From Eubacterium sp. (lineage in GTDB: Bacteria; Bacillota; Clostridia; Oscillospirales; Acutalibacteraceae), in NCBI GenBank assembly GCA_017463985.1, contig JAFUEH010000023.1:1-64000 (forward strand): a DNA stretch of 64,000 nucleotides, written 5' to 3'. Position numbers and translations under genes: made by a program. Every line of letters starts with the position of its first letter. Position 1 is the first letter of the stretch. The notes under the pieces were generated by a model. It was given only the letters and a program-made list of their open reading frames with translations. It was not told where the DNA came from and made no database searches. This document shows, piece after piece, positions 9,245-19,703 of the stretch.

Positions 9245-10132
9245 ATGGCGAATGCAAGAGAAATTCTGGGCAGAATGAAGTCCATTAAGGACACCCTGAA
9301 AATCACCAACGCGATGTATATGGTGTCCTCCTCTAAGCTTCAGAAAGCCCGAAAAGCTTTAAAAAACACCGAGCCGTATTTTGAAATGATACAGGACTCG
9401 CTGGCAAAAATACTGAATGAAGCGCCTGAAGCCGGCAGCCGCTATTTTGACAAGCGGCCGCAGAAGGATTTTGACCACCGCGTTGCCGGTTATCTGGTCA
9501 TTACGGCGGACAAAGGTCTTGCCGGTGCGTATAACCACAATGTCTTTAAGCTCGCGGAGCAGAAGGTGCACGAGGACGGACCGGATATGCTGTTTGTGGT
9601 CGGTCAGCAGGGAAGACACTACTTTGAAAAAAAGGACATCCCGGTTGACATCCACTTCCAGTATACAGCCCAGAACCCTTCGATGAACCGTGCAAGGCAT
9701 ATCGCACGGCGACTGGTATCGCTGTTTGAAGAGGGCCAAATTGACGATTTGTATGTGGTCTATACCCGTATGGTCAATTCGATGAACGCCGTGACGGAGT
9801 GCAAAAAGATTTTGCCGCTTGCGCCCGGTAAAATCGAGGTGCAGGATAATGAGCTGGTAGATGCTTATAGCAATATGACCTTCCTGCCCGATGCCAAAAC
9901 CGTGTTTGAGGAAATCATTCCCGACTATATCACCGGTTTCATCTTTGGCGCGCTGGTAGAATCCTTCTGTGCAGAGCACAATGCCCGTATGATGGCAATG
10001 CAGACCGCTACGGAAAGCGGCGAGTCGATGCTCAAGGATTTGTCCATTAAGTATAACCGCGCGCGGCAGGCGGCAATTACGCAGGAAATTACGGAAGTGG
10101 TGTCCGGCAGCCGTCACAACAAGGCGCAATAA
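9245..10132 (+). CDS. atpG: F-type ATP synthase subunit gamma
   Basis: The 295-residue central-stalk protein has the conserved N-terminal coiled-coil helix (ANAREILGRMKSIKDTLKITNAMYMVSSSKLQKA) and the C-terminal helix ending in NKARQAAITQEITEVVSG-like sequence. It rotates inside the alpha/beta hexamer to couple ion flow to ATP synthesis. It starts 3 bases after the delta-alpha stop. The 79 bases before atpD hold two small hairpins. Confidence 0.94.
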   Translation: MANAREILGRMKSIKDTLKITNAMYMVSSSKLQKARKALKNTEPYFEMIQDSLAKILNEAPEAGSRYFDKRPQKDFDHRVAGYLVITADKGLAGAYNHNVFKLAEQKVHEDGPDMLFVVGQQGRHYFEKKDIPVDIHFQYTAQNPSMNRARHIARRLVSLFEEGQIDDLYVVYTRMVNSMNAVTECKKILPLAPGKIEVQDNELVDAYSNMTFLPDAKTVFEEIIPDYITGFIFGALVESFCAEHNARMMAMQTATESGESMLKDLSIKYNRARQAAITQEITEVVSGSRHNKAQ

Positions 10133-10208
10133 TAGCACGGCGTGCGTATAGTTGCAGGGAGTGGCGTTGGTCGCTCCGCTGATTCCAAGTTATTGACAGA
10201 GAGAGTAA

Positions 10209-11594
<1,386 letters not shown>

Positions 11595-11626
11595 CGCACC
11601 GGCTGAACGATACGAAGGGTGACAGC

Positions 11627-12040
11627 ATGAATACCTTTTATTTAAAAGTGGTTTCCTCAAGGCGCGTGTTTTTTGAGGGCGAATGTACCCAGCTGATCTT
11701 GCCGATCGGTGACGGCGGATTGAAGGGCTTTATGGCCCATCACGAGAACGTGGTAGCCCCGATCGAGTTCGGGGAAATGCGCATTATGCCGGCGGAAGGC
11801 GAGGAGATCGACGCCTTTATCGGCAGCGGCTTTATTGAATTTTACAAGAATACCGCCACGGTCGTCTGCATTTCGGCGCAGCTGCCGGAGGAGATCGACG
11901 CAGCGCGAGCGCTGGAAGCAAAGGAAAGGGCGGAGGAGCAGCTGCGTCAGCAGCACTCCATGTTTGAATACCAGCAGTCGCAGATGGATCTTGCCAGAGC
12001 AATGGAGCGTCTGAAAATTAAAAACAGGCACGAAATATAA
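11627..12040 (+). CDS. atpC: F-type ATP synthase subunit epsilon
   Basis: The 137-residue protein has the N-terminal beta-sandwich (residues 1 to about 85) and a C-terminal helical hairpin. It binds gamma at the base of the central stalk and regulates hydrolysis. It is the last gene of the operon and is followed directly by a terminator. Confidence 0.92.
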   Translation: MNTFYLKVVSSRRVFFEGECTQLILPIGDGGLKGFMAHHENVVAPIEFGEMRIMPAEGEEIDAFIGSGFIEFYKNTATVVCISAQLPEEIDAARALEAKERAEEQLRQQHSMFEYQQSQMDLARAMERLKIKNRHEI

Positions 12041-12044
12041 GTGT

Positions 12045-12075
12045 AAAAATGCAAGCCGGCGCGCTTGCATTTTTT
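12045..12075 (+). terminator. terminator of the ATP synthase operon
   Basis: AAAATGCAAG pairs with CTTGCATTTT around an 8-base loop and is followed by T residues. Confidence 0.85.
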
Positions 12076-12113
12076 ATGCCAACCTCCCGATACAATTTGT
12101 TTAAGAAATGTTA

Positions 12114-12142
12114 TTGAATTATGGCAAAATAATATGTATAAT
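12114..12142 (+). promoter_or_regulatory. promoter of the TSCPD gene
   Basis: TTGAAT (12114-12119) and TATAAT (12137-12142) are 17 bases apart. Confidence 0.65.
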
Positions 12143-12175
12143 AGATAATGGATTTTTGGAAATAGGAGAAAGTGT

Positions 12176-12433
12176 ATGGAATATAAATATCAAACTGCCG
12201 GCGTATGTGCCAGAGAGATCACGATCGATATTAACGAAGCGGACGAAACGATCAACAGCGTTTCCTTCCTTGGCGGCTGCAACGGCAACCTGCAGGGTAT
12301 TGCCGCGCTGGTAAAGGGCAAAAAAATTGATGAGGTCATTGCTTCGCTGAGGGGCATTGACTGTAACTTTAAGGGTACCTCCTGTCCGGATCAGCTGGCG
12401 CAGGCGCTGGAGGCTATCAGCGAGGAATTATAA
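12176..12433 (+). CDS. small TSCPD domain protein
   Basis: This 85-residue protein is almost entirely a TSCPD domain, with the diagnostic GTSCPDQLAQAL near its C-terminus and conserved GGCNGN motif. The domain also occurs at the C-terminus of B12-dependent ribonucleotide reductases, but the role of the stand-alone form is unknown. GGAG-type ribosome binding precedes the ATG at 12176. The alpha-galactosidase gene follows after 25 bases. Confidence 0.85.
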   Translation: MEYKYQTAGVCAREITIDINEADETINSVSFLGGCNGNLQGIAALVKGKKIDEVIASLRGIDCNFKGTSCPDQLAQALEAISEEL

Positions 12434-12458
12434 GTATCTTTTATGAGGGAGCATACAG

Positions 12459-14396
12459 ATGTTTAAACTGGAAAGCAGCAGATTAAAGAGAGAATTTAAA
12501 ATTGCGAACGATACCTTTTTCGCCAGCCAGATCTATAACAAATATGCAGACATGAGCTTTGTTCCGGACGGCAACGGTACGGAATTTACCGTGCATTTTA
12601 CGGATGGTAGCGAATTTTCCTCTAAGGGACTGCCGGTGACGGAGTCCGGTGACAACAACGGCCGGCTGCACTTTGTATTTGCCGAAAATATGGGGATCAC
12701 CGTTACGCTGCATTTTTGGGTGCATCCGGACGGCAAGACGATTTGTAAGCAGGTTACGCTGTCGCAAAGCGAGGATAGCGAAAAAGAGGTGGATTTTGTA
12801 CTGCTCGAAAACCTCGGTATCGTCAATTCCAAATCCTACATGACGGTGCACCGCTGTGAAGGTACGCAAATTCCGCATGAGTGGGCCGGACTGGGACAGC
12901 CGTTTTATGTGGACAGTCTGTTCTTCGGCTGCGAATTCCCCGGCGCGGACAGCCGTATTGTATACGGCACCGGCAGGATCAAATATTATCTCGGTAAGCG
13001 GGTCGGCAAGGATTTTGCCTGTCCGGTGACCTTTATGGGTGCGGCGAAAAACAGCACCACCGGCGACCTGAAGGCGGCTTTCTTTGAGTTTATTGATGCG
13101 ATCAGTATCGGCTCACCGCTGCATATTACCTATAATACGTGGTTCGATAACCTGGGCAAGAAGGTAACGGCCGAAAATACGGCTAAGCTGCTGGAAGCAA
13201 TGCATGAAAAGCTGGACGCGCACGGTATTCAGCCGCAGGCTTATGTGATCGATGACGGCTGGTGCAATTATAAGGCCGGCTTTTGGAGCTTTTCCAAAAA
13301 ATTCCCCAACGGCTTTGCTGATCTCAGCGAACAGGTAAAGGGCTACGGCGCCGGTCTCGGTATGTGGCTTTCGCCGCGCGGCGGCTACACCCAAAACCGT
13401 AAAATGGGTCGCAAGCTGGAAAAAAGCGGCAGGGGTTTCTTTAATGAAGAAGCAGAGGAAATTTGCTGCGCCTCCGCCCGTTATACGGAAAATATCTGCG
13501 ATTATATGATCGAGCAAACGGAAAAGTACGGTATCAGCTGCTTTAAGCTGGACGGCTTTTCGCTGGAGCCCTGTAACGACGAGTCGCACGACCATCTGCA
13601 CGGTGGCAATTACGATATGTATTATGCCAGCGATATGTGGCAAAAATGGGTCAATGTTTTCCGTCGCTACCGCAGTGCCGGCAAAAAAGAGGCCGCTGCC
13701 TGGATCAACCTGACCAGCTATGTAAATCCGTCTCCGTTCTGGCTGCAGTGGGTGAATTCCATCTGGCTCCAGAACAGCGACGATATCGGCTTTGCCGAAA
13801 ATCTGGAAAATCAGTCAAGGCTCGACAGCGAGCTGACCTACCGCGACGCCCGTTATTACGACGCCTTCGTGAAGCGCAATTATCAGCTGCCGCTGTATGC
13901 GGTGTATAATCACGAGCCGATCTATGCAAAACACGCAGAGGTGGACTACACCGATAAGGAATTTGAAAAATATGTGTACTGGTGTGCGATCCGCGGTGCG
14001 GCGCTGAATGAGCTGTACCTTTCGCCGGAGATGCTGAATGACGAGAAGGCCGCAGCGCTGGCGAAAGCGCTGCGCTTCCAGCGTGATCATTTTGATATCC
14101 TGAAGAACGCTCAGTTCATCGGCGGTAATCCGGAGGAGAACAACGTTTACCTGTTCACTGCGTGGAACGAGGACGGCGAGGGCGTTATCGCGCTGCGTAA
14201 CCCGACGGATGAGGAAGCGCCGCTGACCCTGACGCTGAACCGCCTGATGGGCGTGCCGGAAACGCTTGCTGACGCCCGCAGGGTGGATGTTTATTCCAGT
14301 GCGATTGAGGTAGATACAGCGCGCTATGCATACAACAGTAAGCTGGATCTGACGCTGCGACCGTTTGAAATTGCTATCATGAAATTTACGAAATAA
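12459..14396 (+). CDS. alpha-galactosidase-like glycoside hydrolase (GH36 type)
   Basis: The 645-residue cytoplasmic protein (no signal peptide) has an N-terminal beta-sandwich, a (beta/alpha)8 barrel and a C-terminal beta domain. Clan GH-D features are visible: the barrel start with VIDDGWC, the likely nucleophile Asp in CFKLDGFSLEPC, and a likely acid/base Asp in NSDDIGF. Enzymes of this kind remove alpha-galactosyl units from raffinose-type oligosaccharides. Substrate is uncertain because no transporter adjoins it. It may be co-transcribed with the TSCPD gene and lepB. Confidence 0.8.
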   Translation: MFKLESSRLKREFKIANDTFFASQIYNKYADMSFVPDGNGTEFTVHFTDGSEFSSKGLPVTESGDNNGRLHFVFAENMGITVTLHFWVHPDGKTICKQVTLSQSEDSEKEVDFVLLENLGIVNSKSYMTVHRCEGTQIPHEWAGLGQPFYVDSLFFGCEFPGADSRIVYGTGRIKYYLGKRVGKDFACPVTFMGAAKNSTTGDLKAAFFEFIDAISIGSPLHITYNTWFDNLGKKVTAENTAKLLEAMHEKLDAHGIQPQAYVIDDGWCNYKAGFWSFSKKFPNGFADLSEQVKGYGAGLGMWLSPRGGYTQNRKMGRKLEKSGRGFFNEEAEEICCASARYTENICDYMIEQTEKYGISCFKLDGFSLEPCNDESHDHLHGGNYDMYYASDMWQKWVNVFRRYRSAGKKEAAAWINLTSYVNPSPFWLQWVNSIWLQNSDDIGFAENLENQSRLDSELTYRDARYYDAFVKRNYQLPLYAVYNHEPIYAKHAEVDYTDKEFEKYVYWCAIRGAALNELYLSPEMLNDEKAAALAKALRFQRDHFDILKNAQFIGGNPEENNVYLFTAWNEDGEGVIALRNPTDEEAPLTLTLNRLMGVPETLADARRVDVYSSAIEVDTARYAYNSKLDLTLRPFEIAIMKFTK

Positions 14397-14412
14397 GTAG
14401 GAGATAAATAAT

Positions 14413-15165
14413 ATGGTCTGTAAAAAATGTGGCTCAGAGGACGTCGCGAAGGATGGCGAGCGCTATGTTTGCAACAGCTGCGGCGCTGTCGCCGTGTCCG
14501 CTGACGCACTGACAGAAGAAGCCGAGCAGCAGGAGGAACAAAAGAACGACAAAAAGGAAAAGCCGAAGAAGTCGCCGCTGCGCGAGGCAGTTGACTTTTT
14601 GCTGCCGATCGTGATTGCCCTAATCATTGCCATGCTGCTGAAAACCTTTGTGTTTGCTAACGCGCAGGTGCCGACCGGCTCTATGCTCAATACGATTCAG
14701 CTGGGCGACATAATCATTGCCAGCCGGATGGAATATCGCTTCCACGATCCCGAGCGCGGCGACGTTGTTATTTTCAAAGCGCCGGACGATGTGGAGGAGC
14801 ATGAACAGAATCCCGATGTGAAGGTGCGCTACTTCGTGAAGCGCGTGATCGGTCTCCCTGGCGAAACCGTGACGATCGTCAACGGCGTTGTCTATGTGCA
14901 AAAGCCGGATGGCACGCAGCTGCAGCTGGAGGAGCCGTATATTACGGCCTGTGTACCTTACGGCGATTTCGGTCCGTACGAAATACCGGAGGGAAGCTAT
15001 CTGATGCTTGGCGATAACCGTAACGATTCGGCGGATGCCCGTATGTGGCGCAACACCTACGTGACCGACGATCTGATCATCGGCAAGGTGATGTTCCGCT
15101 ATTTGCCTACCTTCAGCACCTTTGAGCAGCCTGACTACGGCGAAGGCGACAGCAGTGAGGAATAA
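14413..15165 (+). CDS. lepB: signal peptidase I with N-terminal zinc ribbon
   Basis: The 250-residue protein joins a cytoplasmic zinc ribbon (CKKC at residues 3-6, CNSC at 20-23) and a charged linker (about 32-56) to one membrane helix (about 60-82) and an external S26 peptidase domain. The catalytic Ser is in PTGSM (S90) and the general-base Lys is K143 in FVKRVIGLPGE. The enzyme removes signal peptides from exported proteins. The Zn ribbon is not part of standard LepB. The downstream TM2 protein also begins with a zinc ribbon. Confidence 0.92.
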   Translation: MVCKKCGSEDVAKDGERYVCNSCGAVAVSADALTEEAEQQEEQKNDKKEKPKKSPLREAVDFLLPIVIALIIAMLLKTFVFANAQVPTGSMLNTIQLGDIIIASRMEYRFHDPERGDVVIFKAPDDVEEHEQNPDVKVRYFVKRVIGLPGETVTIVNGVVYVQKPDGTQLQLEEPYITACVPYGDFGPYEIPEGSYLMLGDNRNDSADARMWRNTYVTDDLIIGKVMFRYLPTFSTFEQPDYGEGDSSEE

Positions 15166-15203
15166 GCCGCAATAAAGAAAGTCTGAATTTCAACTTCAGT
15201 ATC

Positions 15204-15232
15204 TTGACTTTAAAACTTGTTTCATATATTAT
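15204..15232 (+). promoter_or_regulatory. promoter of the TM2 gene
   Basis: TTGACT (15204-15209) and TATTAT (15227-15232) have a 17-base spacer. Confidence 0.6.
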
Positions 15233-15270
15233 ATAAGTAAAGAAAATTGTACAATTTTGGAGGAAGAACA

Positions 15271-15708
15271 ATGTTTTGTAACAAATGTGGTACCCTGATG
15301 GATGATAATGCGGTGATGTGCCCTGTTTGCGGTGCTCCGGCACAGGCAAATGTCGGCGGTGCAGCGCCCAATCCAACCCCCAATCCTAACCCTTATCCGC
15401 CAACGGGTGGATACGGACAGCAGCCTTATGGTCAGCAGTATGGACAGCAGTATGTGCAGCAGCCTGTTTACGGCCAGCAAAAGAGCAAGGTAGCAGCCGG
15501 CTTACTGGCGCTGTTCCTCGGTTGCTTCGGCGTACATAATTTTTATCTTGGCTATACCAAGAACGCTGTGATCCAGTTAGTGCTCACGTTAGTACTCGGG
15601 TGGATCGGCGTTGGCTTGATAGCGACAGCCATCTGGGCGATTATTGACGCGGTCAATATCTTTACCGGTAAGATGCCTGATGCCAACGGCGTGCCGCTTT
15701 CCGACTGA
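15271..15708 (+). CDS. zinc-ribbon TM2 domain membrane protein
   Basis: The 145-residue protein begins with a zinc ribbon (CNKCG, CPVCG), followed by a Pro/Gly/Gln/Tyr-rich linker (about 35-75) and a TM2 domain with two membrane helices linked by a short turn (KSKVAAGLLALFLGCFGVHNFYLG start). TM2 proteins are widespread but of unknown function. The start at 15271 follows GGAGG (15259-15263); a TTG 24 bases upstream is less likely. Confidence 0.85.
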   Translation: MFCNKCGTLMDDNAVMCPVCGAPAQANVGGAAPNPTPNPNPYPPTGGYGQQPYGQQYGQQYVQQPVYGQQKSKVAAGLLALFLGCFGVHNFYLGYTKNAVIQLVLTLVLGWIGVGLIATAIWAIIDAVNIFTGKMPDANGVPLSD

Positions 15709-15723
15709 CGGAAGAAAAATGAT

Positions 15724-15752
15724 AAAAAGCCTTCTTTTAGAGGGCTTTTTTT
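15724..15752 (+). terminator. terminator of the TM2 gene
   Basis: AAAAGCCTTC pairs with AGGGCTTTT (with G-U pairs) and is followed by T residues, right before the next promoter. Confidence 0.75.
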
Positions 15753-15753
15753 G

Positions 15754-15781
15754 TTGACAAATTTTGTATAATCGCTATAAT
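15754..15781 (+). promoter_or_regulatory. promoter of the ECF S-component gene
   Basis: TTGACA (15754-15759) and TATAAT (15776-15781) with a 16-base spacer. The leader of about 75 bases holds a GGGAAA/TTTCCC hairpin (about 15801-15819) and a GC-rich mini-hairpin. Confidence 0.8.
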
Positions 15782-15863
15782 ATAATCGCACTGTATCCAC
15801 AGGGAAAAATACGATTTCCCGGGGCGCTTGCGCTCGGAACAGTAGCAGAAAGGAAAACAGAAT

Positions 15864-16505
15864 ATGAATGAAAAAACGAAGAAGATCGTCGGTGTCGGTA
15901 TTTTTACTGCCATTGTCGTGGTACTGCAGCTGCTGGGCAGCTTCATCAAGTTCGGAACCTTTTCGGTTTCGCTGGTGCTGATCCCAATCATTGTCGGCGC
16001 AGCGCTTTACGACTTCGGCGCCGGTGCTTGGCTCGGCTTTGTCTTTGGCGTGACAGTATTGCTTTCCGGTGACGCAACGCCGTTCTTAGCGGTGAATCCG
16101 GTCGGGACGGTAGTGACCGTTTTGTTAAAGGGTACTTTAGCAGGCCTCGCTGCCGGAGCAGTGTTCAAAGCCCTTGAGAAAAAAAGCGGCTTTGCGGCAA
16201 CGATATGTGCCGGTATCACAGCGCCGGTCGTGAATACAGGCGTGTTTCTGCTGGGCTGCTTGGTGTTCTTTATGCCAACAATTCAAGAGTGGGCAACAGC
16301 CGCAGGCGTGGAAAGCGCAGGCAAGTTCATGATCGTCGGCTTGGTGGGTCTGAACTTTGTGTTTGAGCTGGTGATCAACTTAGTGCTCAGCTCTGTGATC
16401 GTGAAGCTGATCAGCCTTGGTAAAAAAGAGGTTGGTTCTGCTAAAACGACCAAAACCGTCACGATTGAAGTGGACGGCGACATCAATAAGATCGATGTAG
16501 ATTAA
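15864..16505 (+). CDS. ECF transporter S component
   Basis: The 213-residue protein has about six hydrophobic helices and the overall look of an ECF-type substrate-binding S component (vitamin-type uptake), ending in a charged tail (TVTIEVDGDINKIDVD). The substrate cannot be named from sequence. The energising module (EcfA, EcfA', EcfT) is not in the window, as expected for group II systems that share one module. It is monocistronic between its own promoter and terminator. Confidence 0.8.
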   Translation: MNEKTKKIVGVGIFTAIVVVLQLLGSFIKFGTFSVSLVLIPIIVGAALYDFGAGAWLGFVFGVTVLLSGDATPFLAVNPVGTVVTVLLKGTLAGLAAGAVFKALEKKSGFAATICAGITAPVVNTGVFLLGCLVFFMPTIQEWATAAGVESAGKFMIVGLVGLNFVFELVINLVLSSVIVKLISLGKKEVGSAKTTKTVTIEVDGDINKIDVD

Positions 16506-16518
16506 TACGATAATAGAA

Positions 16519-16550
16519 AACCGTTGGATGAAAATCCAACGGTTATTTTA
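16519..16550 (+). terminator. bidirectional terminator between convergent genes
   Basis: AACCGTTGGAT pairs with ATCCAACGGTT around a GAAA tetraloop; T-rich on the plus side and A-rich upstream, serving both directions. It ends at the stop of the minus-strand flavoprotein. Confidence 0.8.
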
Positions 16551-18143
16551 ATGCTCATCTGTTAGTACCGCGTGTGCGCATTTGATACCGTCACAGGCAG
16601 CGGAAACAATGCCGCCGGCATAGCCTGCCCCCTCTCCGCACGGATACACGCCGCGGAGGCTGCACTGCAGGAATTCGTCCCTCACCATTCTGACGGCACT
16701 GGAGCTGCGCGTTTCCGGTGCGGTCAGCACCGCGTCATAGAGCCGGAACCCGTTCAGCCGCTTGTCCATCTCCACGATAGCGCTCTTCATGGTGTGCGAT
16801 ACTTTCTCCGGCAGACATTCGTCCAGGCTCGTCAGCGTAACGCCGAGCGGATAGGTCGGCTGCACATTGCCGAGCTGTGTGGAGGCCTTGCCTTGCAGAA
16901 AGTCACCGACCAGCTGCGCCGGTGCTTTGTAATTGCTGCCGGCCAAAACGAAGGCGGTATGCTCAATCTGCCGCTGATAATCAATGCCGGCGAGCGGATG
17001 AGAGCTGGGGAAGTCCTTTGGCTCAATGCCGACCAACAGCGCCGCGTTGGCGTTTTCGCCGTCACGTGCGAGCGAGGACATACCGTTTACGATCACGCCT
17101 TCCTTTTCGCTGGCCGCGGCAACGACGGTGCCGCCCGGGCACATACAGAAGGTATAGGCACCGCGTTCGTGCAGCCCGTGGCACGCCAGCTTGTAATCGG
17201 CTGCGCCTAGCCGTGGATGACCGGCAAAATCACCGTATTGCGCCCGGTTGATCAAGTCCTGCGGATGCTCAATGCGCGCGCCGACAGAAAAGGGCTTCTG
17301 TATCATTTCAACGCCCATTTTGTATAGCATATCTACGGTATCGCGTGCGCTGTGACCGATGGCTAAGATCACGCTGTCGGTTTCTATATCATAGCGCTCG
17401 CCCTTATGAGTATAGGTTACACCGTGCACAAAGCCGTTCGCGGCGATCAGCCTGTCCAGCCGGCATTCCGTTCGCACCTCGCCGCCGAGGCGTTCAATTT
17501 TTTGGCGAATATTTTTAACGACGATCGCCAGCCGGTCGGTGCCGATATGAGGCTTAGCCGCATAGAGGATTTCCTCCGGCGCTCCGGCCTCGTAAAGCTC
17601 CTCCAGCACCTTGCGGATGAACGGACTTTTGATGCCGGTGGTCAGCTTGCCGTCCGAAAAGGTACCGGCGCCGCCCTCACCGAACTGCACGTTGGACTCC
17701 TCGTCCAGCGCTGCCGTTTTCCAAAAGGCGTTAACGTCTTTTTTGCGCTCGTCAATGCGTTTGCCGCGCTCTAAAACGATCGGCTGCAGACCCGCTTCGG
17801 CCAAGATTAGACCTGCCAGCATACCGGCGGGACCGAAACCGACGACGATCGGTCGGAAGGCAGAATGTCGGTTGACGGCAGGCAGCGCATAACGGTACGG
17901 CTGAACAAGCGCAACCTTAGCGGACTTGCATTTGCTGACGATTTGCTGCTCATCCAGCGCCAGGGTAACATCGACGCTGTAGCGAAAATGAACGTCGCTT
18001 TTTTTGCGCGCGTCGACACTCTTTTTAAAAATCGTGAGCGACTGAATGTATTTTGGATTGATTTTCAGCTGCTTTGCTGCTTTTTGCTTCAAAAGGCTCT
18101 CTTCTTCATCGAGAGAGAGCCGTATTTCGTTAATTCTGATCAT
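16548..18143 (-). CDS. FAD-dependent oxidoreductase (COG2509-like)
   Basis: The 531-residue protein has an N-terminal alpha/beta domain of about 85 residues, then an FAD-binding Rossmann motif (VVGFGPAGMLAGLILAEAG) and the GEGGAGTFSDGKLTTG segment typical of this family of uncharacterised dehydrogenases. The reaction is not known. The ATG at 18143 follows GAGG at good spacing and overlaps the end of the preceding flavoprotein gene by 14 bases, so the two are translationally coupled. The pairing of two flavoproteins suggests a related redox task, which is inference. Confidence 0.88.
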   Translation of the reverse strand: MIRINEIRLSLDEEESLLKQKAAKQLKINPKYIQSLTIFKKSVDARKKSDVHFRYSVDVTLALDEQQIVSKCKSAKVALVQPYRYALPAVNRHSAFRPIVVGFGPAGMLAGLILAEAGLQPIVLERGKRIDERKKDVNAFWKTAALDEESNVQFGEGGAGTFSDGKLTTGIKSPFIRKVLEELYEAGAPEEILYAAKPHIGTDRLAIVVKNIRQKIERLGGEVRTECRLDRLIAANGFVHGVTYTHKGERYDIETDSVILAIGHSARDTVDMLYKMGVEMIQKPFSVGARIEHPQDLINRAQYGDFAGHPRLGAADYKLACHGLHERGAYTFCMCPGGTVVAAASEKEGVIVNGMSSLARDGENANAALLVGIEPKDFPSSHPLAGIDYQRQIEHTAFVLAGSNYKAPAQLVGDFLQGKASTQLGNVQPTYPLGVTLTSLDECLPEKVSHTMKSAIVEMDKRLNGFRLYDAVLTAPETRSSSAVRMVRDEFLQCSLRGVYPCGEGAGYAGGIVSAACDGIKCAHAVLTDEH

Positions 18144-19281
18144 GGTTGTTTTCCTCGGCGGCTTCGGTATCGGTGTGCTTTGACGCGATAGCATTGGCAG
18201 CCTTGACGCCGCCGGAGAAGGCGTGATCCAGGTTAAAGCCGCCGCATTCAAACTGACGGTCTGTCAGCTCACCGATGATATATAACGCCTCACAAAGCGT
18301 CGATTCACCGCTTTCGGAAAGGCTGTCAACAGCCACGCCGCCGGCCGTGATCTGGGCAAAGTTATATCCCTTCGTGCCGGTGACGATCAGCCGCCAGCGC
18401 TTGGCGTACTGTGCCGTCTTGGCGCTGTCGCCGTTCGCTTGCTTCATCAAAATTTGACAGAGCTTGGCCGGCAAAATGCCCTCCAAGGAACCAAAATGTG
18501 CGATGTGGGCAGCCAGTTGCGCTTCGGTCATATCCGGCACAAAATCGATCACTGCCAGCGATTTATCTGCGCCGCTTTTTAGCCGTGCGTCACTGACATA
18601 CTGTGACAGATTCATCGCGACAATGCCGCTCAGTCCGTAATCTGTAAAGAGCAGCTCGCCGCTATCGTCGGCAACAATCTCGCCGTTCGTTTCAATGGAA
18701 AGACGGCATTTTGTCCTCACGCCCTTGAGGGCACGGCAGTGCTTGCTGGAGGATACCAGCTGTACCAGCGCCGGTGATAGCGGCGTGACGGTATGACCAA
18801 ACGCCTCTGCCAGTGCATAGCCGCTCCCGTCAGAGCCGAGCGAGGGCTGTGCCTGACCGCCGGTGGCGAGCACCAGACAGTCACAGGTCTTGCCGCCCTT
18901 CGTGGTGTAAACGTTGAAATGACCGTCTGCTTTTTCAGCCTTATAGACATGACAGTCTGTCAGCAGGGTAATACCGTACTGCCGGCAGGCGTTCAGTAGC
19001 GCGTTGACAACGCTGGCTGCCTGATTGGCGTAGGGATATATTCTGCCCTCGTGACTCTCACGCAGCACCAAACCGACCGATTCTAAAAATTCCTTGGTGA
19101 CGGCATAGCCTGCTGCCGCTTTGTTGGTGGCGTTACACCGGCCGTTGCCGGTTGCGTACAGCTTTTTGCCCGGCTCGGCAAGGTGCTCCAGCACAGTGAC
19201 CTCTGCGGTCGGCAGCTGCCGTTTTAACTGAATAGCACAGGCCAGCCCTGCGGCGCCTGCACCGACAATGATAACCTTCAT
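18130..19281 (-). CDS. BaiN/RdsA-type NAD(P)/FAD-dependent oxidoreductase (HI0933-like)
   Basis: The 383-residue protein starts with the FAD-binding motif VIIVGAGAAGLACAIQL and contains PGKKLYATGNGRCNATN and the C-terminal GGVAVDSL and FNLDHAFSGGVKAANAI motifs of the HI0933 family. Members include BaiN, linked to flavin-dependent reduction of bile-acid intermediates, and various uncharacterised enzymes. The substrate here is unknown. It is the first gene of a two-gene operon. Confidence 0.9.
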   Translation of the reverse strand: MKVIIVGAGAAGLACAIQLKRQLPTAEVTVLEHLAEPGKKLYATGNGRCNATNKAAAGYAVTKEFLESVGLVLRESHEGRIYPYANQAASVVNALLNACRQYGITLLTDCHVYKAEKADGHFNVYTTKGGKTCDCLVLATGGQAQPSLGSDGSGYALAEAFGHTVTPLSPALVQLVSSSKHCRALKGVRTKCRLSIETNGEIVADDSGELLFTDYGLSGIVAMNLSQYVSDARLKSGADKSLAVIDFVPDMTEAQLAAHIAHFGSLEGILPAKLCQILMKQANGDSAKTAQYAKRWRLIVTGTKGYNFAQITAGGVAVDSLSESGESTLCEALYIIGELTDRQFECGGFNLDHAFSGGVKAANAIASKHTDTEAAEENNHDQN

Positions 19282-19395
19282 CCGAAAGCCATCCTTTCTT
19301 TATTTCCGTATTGACAGGATATGTACATTATAGTAATATAAAAAAGCCGAAATTGCAAGAAGTTTATCTCTTCTGATATTAATAATAAAAAATCC

Positions 19396-19424
19396 TTGAC
19401 ATCCTTGACGAGTTGTGCTATATT
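19396..19424 (+). promoter_or_regulatory. promoter of rpmG-secE-nusG
   Basis: TTGACA (19396-19401) and TATATT (19419-19424) are 17 bases apart, followed by a leader of about 110 bases. Confidence 0.75.
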
Positions 19425-19538
19425 TGTTTTACCTCGTTTTGGGTTTATTTTTTTGCCCAATTTTTAAGCGCTTGCGTTGCGTGACAGGCGGCTTAATGCG
19501 AGGGAGATTGAGTTCGAATTTTAATAGGAGGTGCCATT

Positions 19539-19688
19539 ATGAGAGTTAAAGTCACTTTAGCTTGCACTGAATGCAAACAACGCAATTACAACACGATGAA
19601 AAACAAGAAGAACACACCGGACAGGCTCGAAATGAATAAGTATTGCCGTTTCTGCAAGAAGCACACTGTTCACAGAGAGACCAAGTAA
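19539..19688 (+). CDS. rpmG: 50S ribosomal protein L33
   Basis: A 49-codon gene follows an AGGAGG and encodes [12 protein letters not shown] at its start, then [16 protein letters not shown] at its end. The two Cys pairs (CTEC and CRFC) make it the zinc-binding form of L33. It lies 15 bases before secE, the classical rpmG-secE-nusG order. Confidence 0.97.
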   Translation: MRVKVTLACTECKQRNYNTMKNKKNTPDRLEMNKYCRFCKKHTVHRETK

Positions 19689-19703
19689 TTAGGAGGAATC
19701 ACG

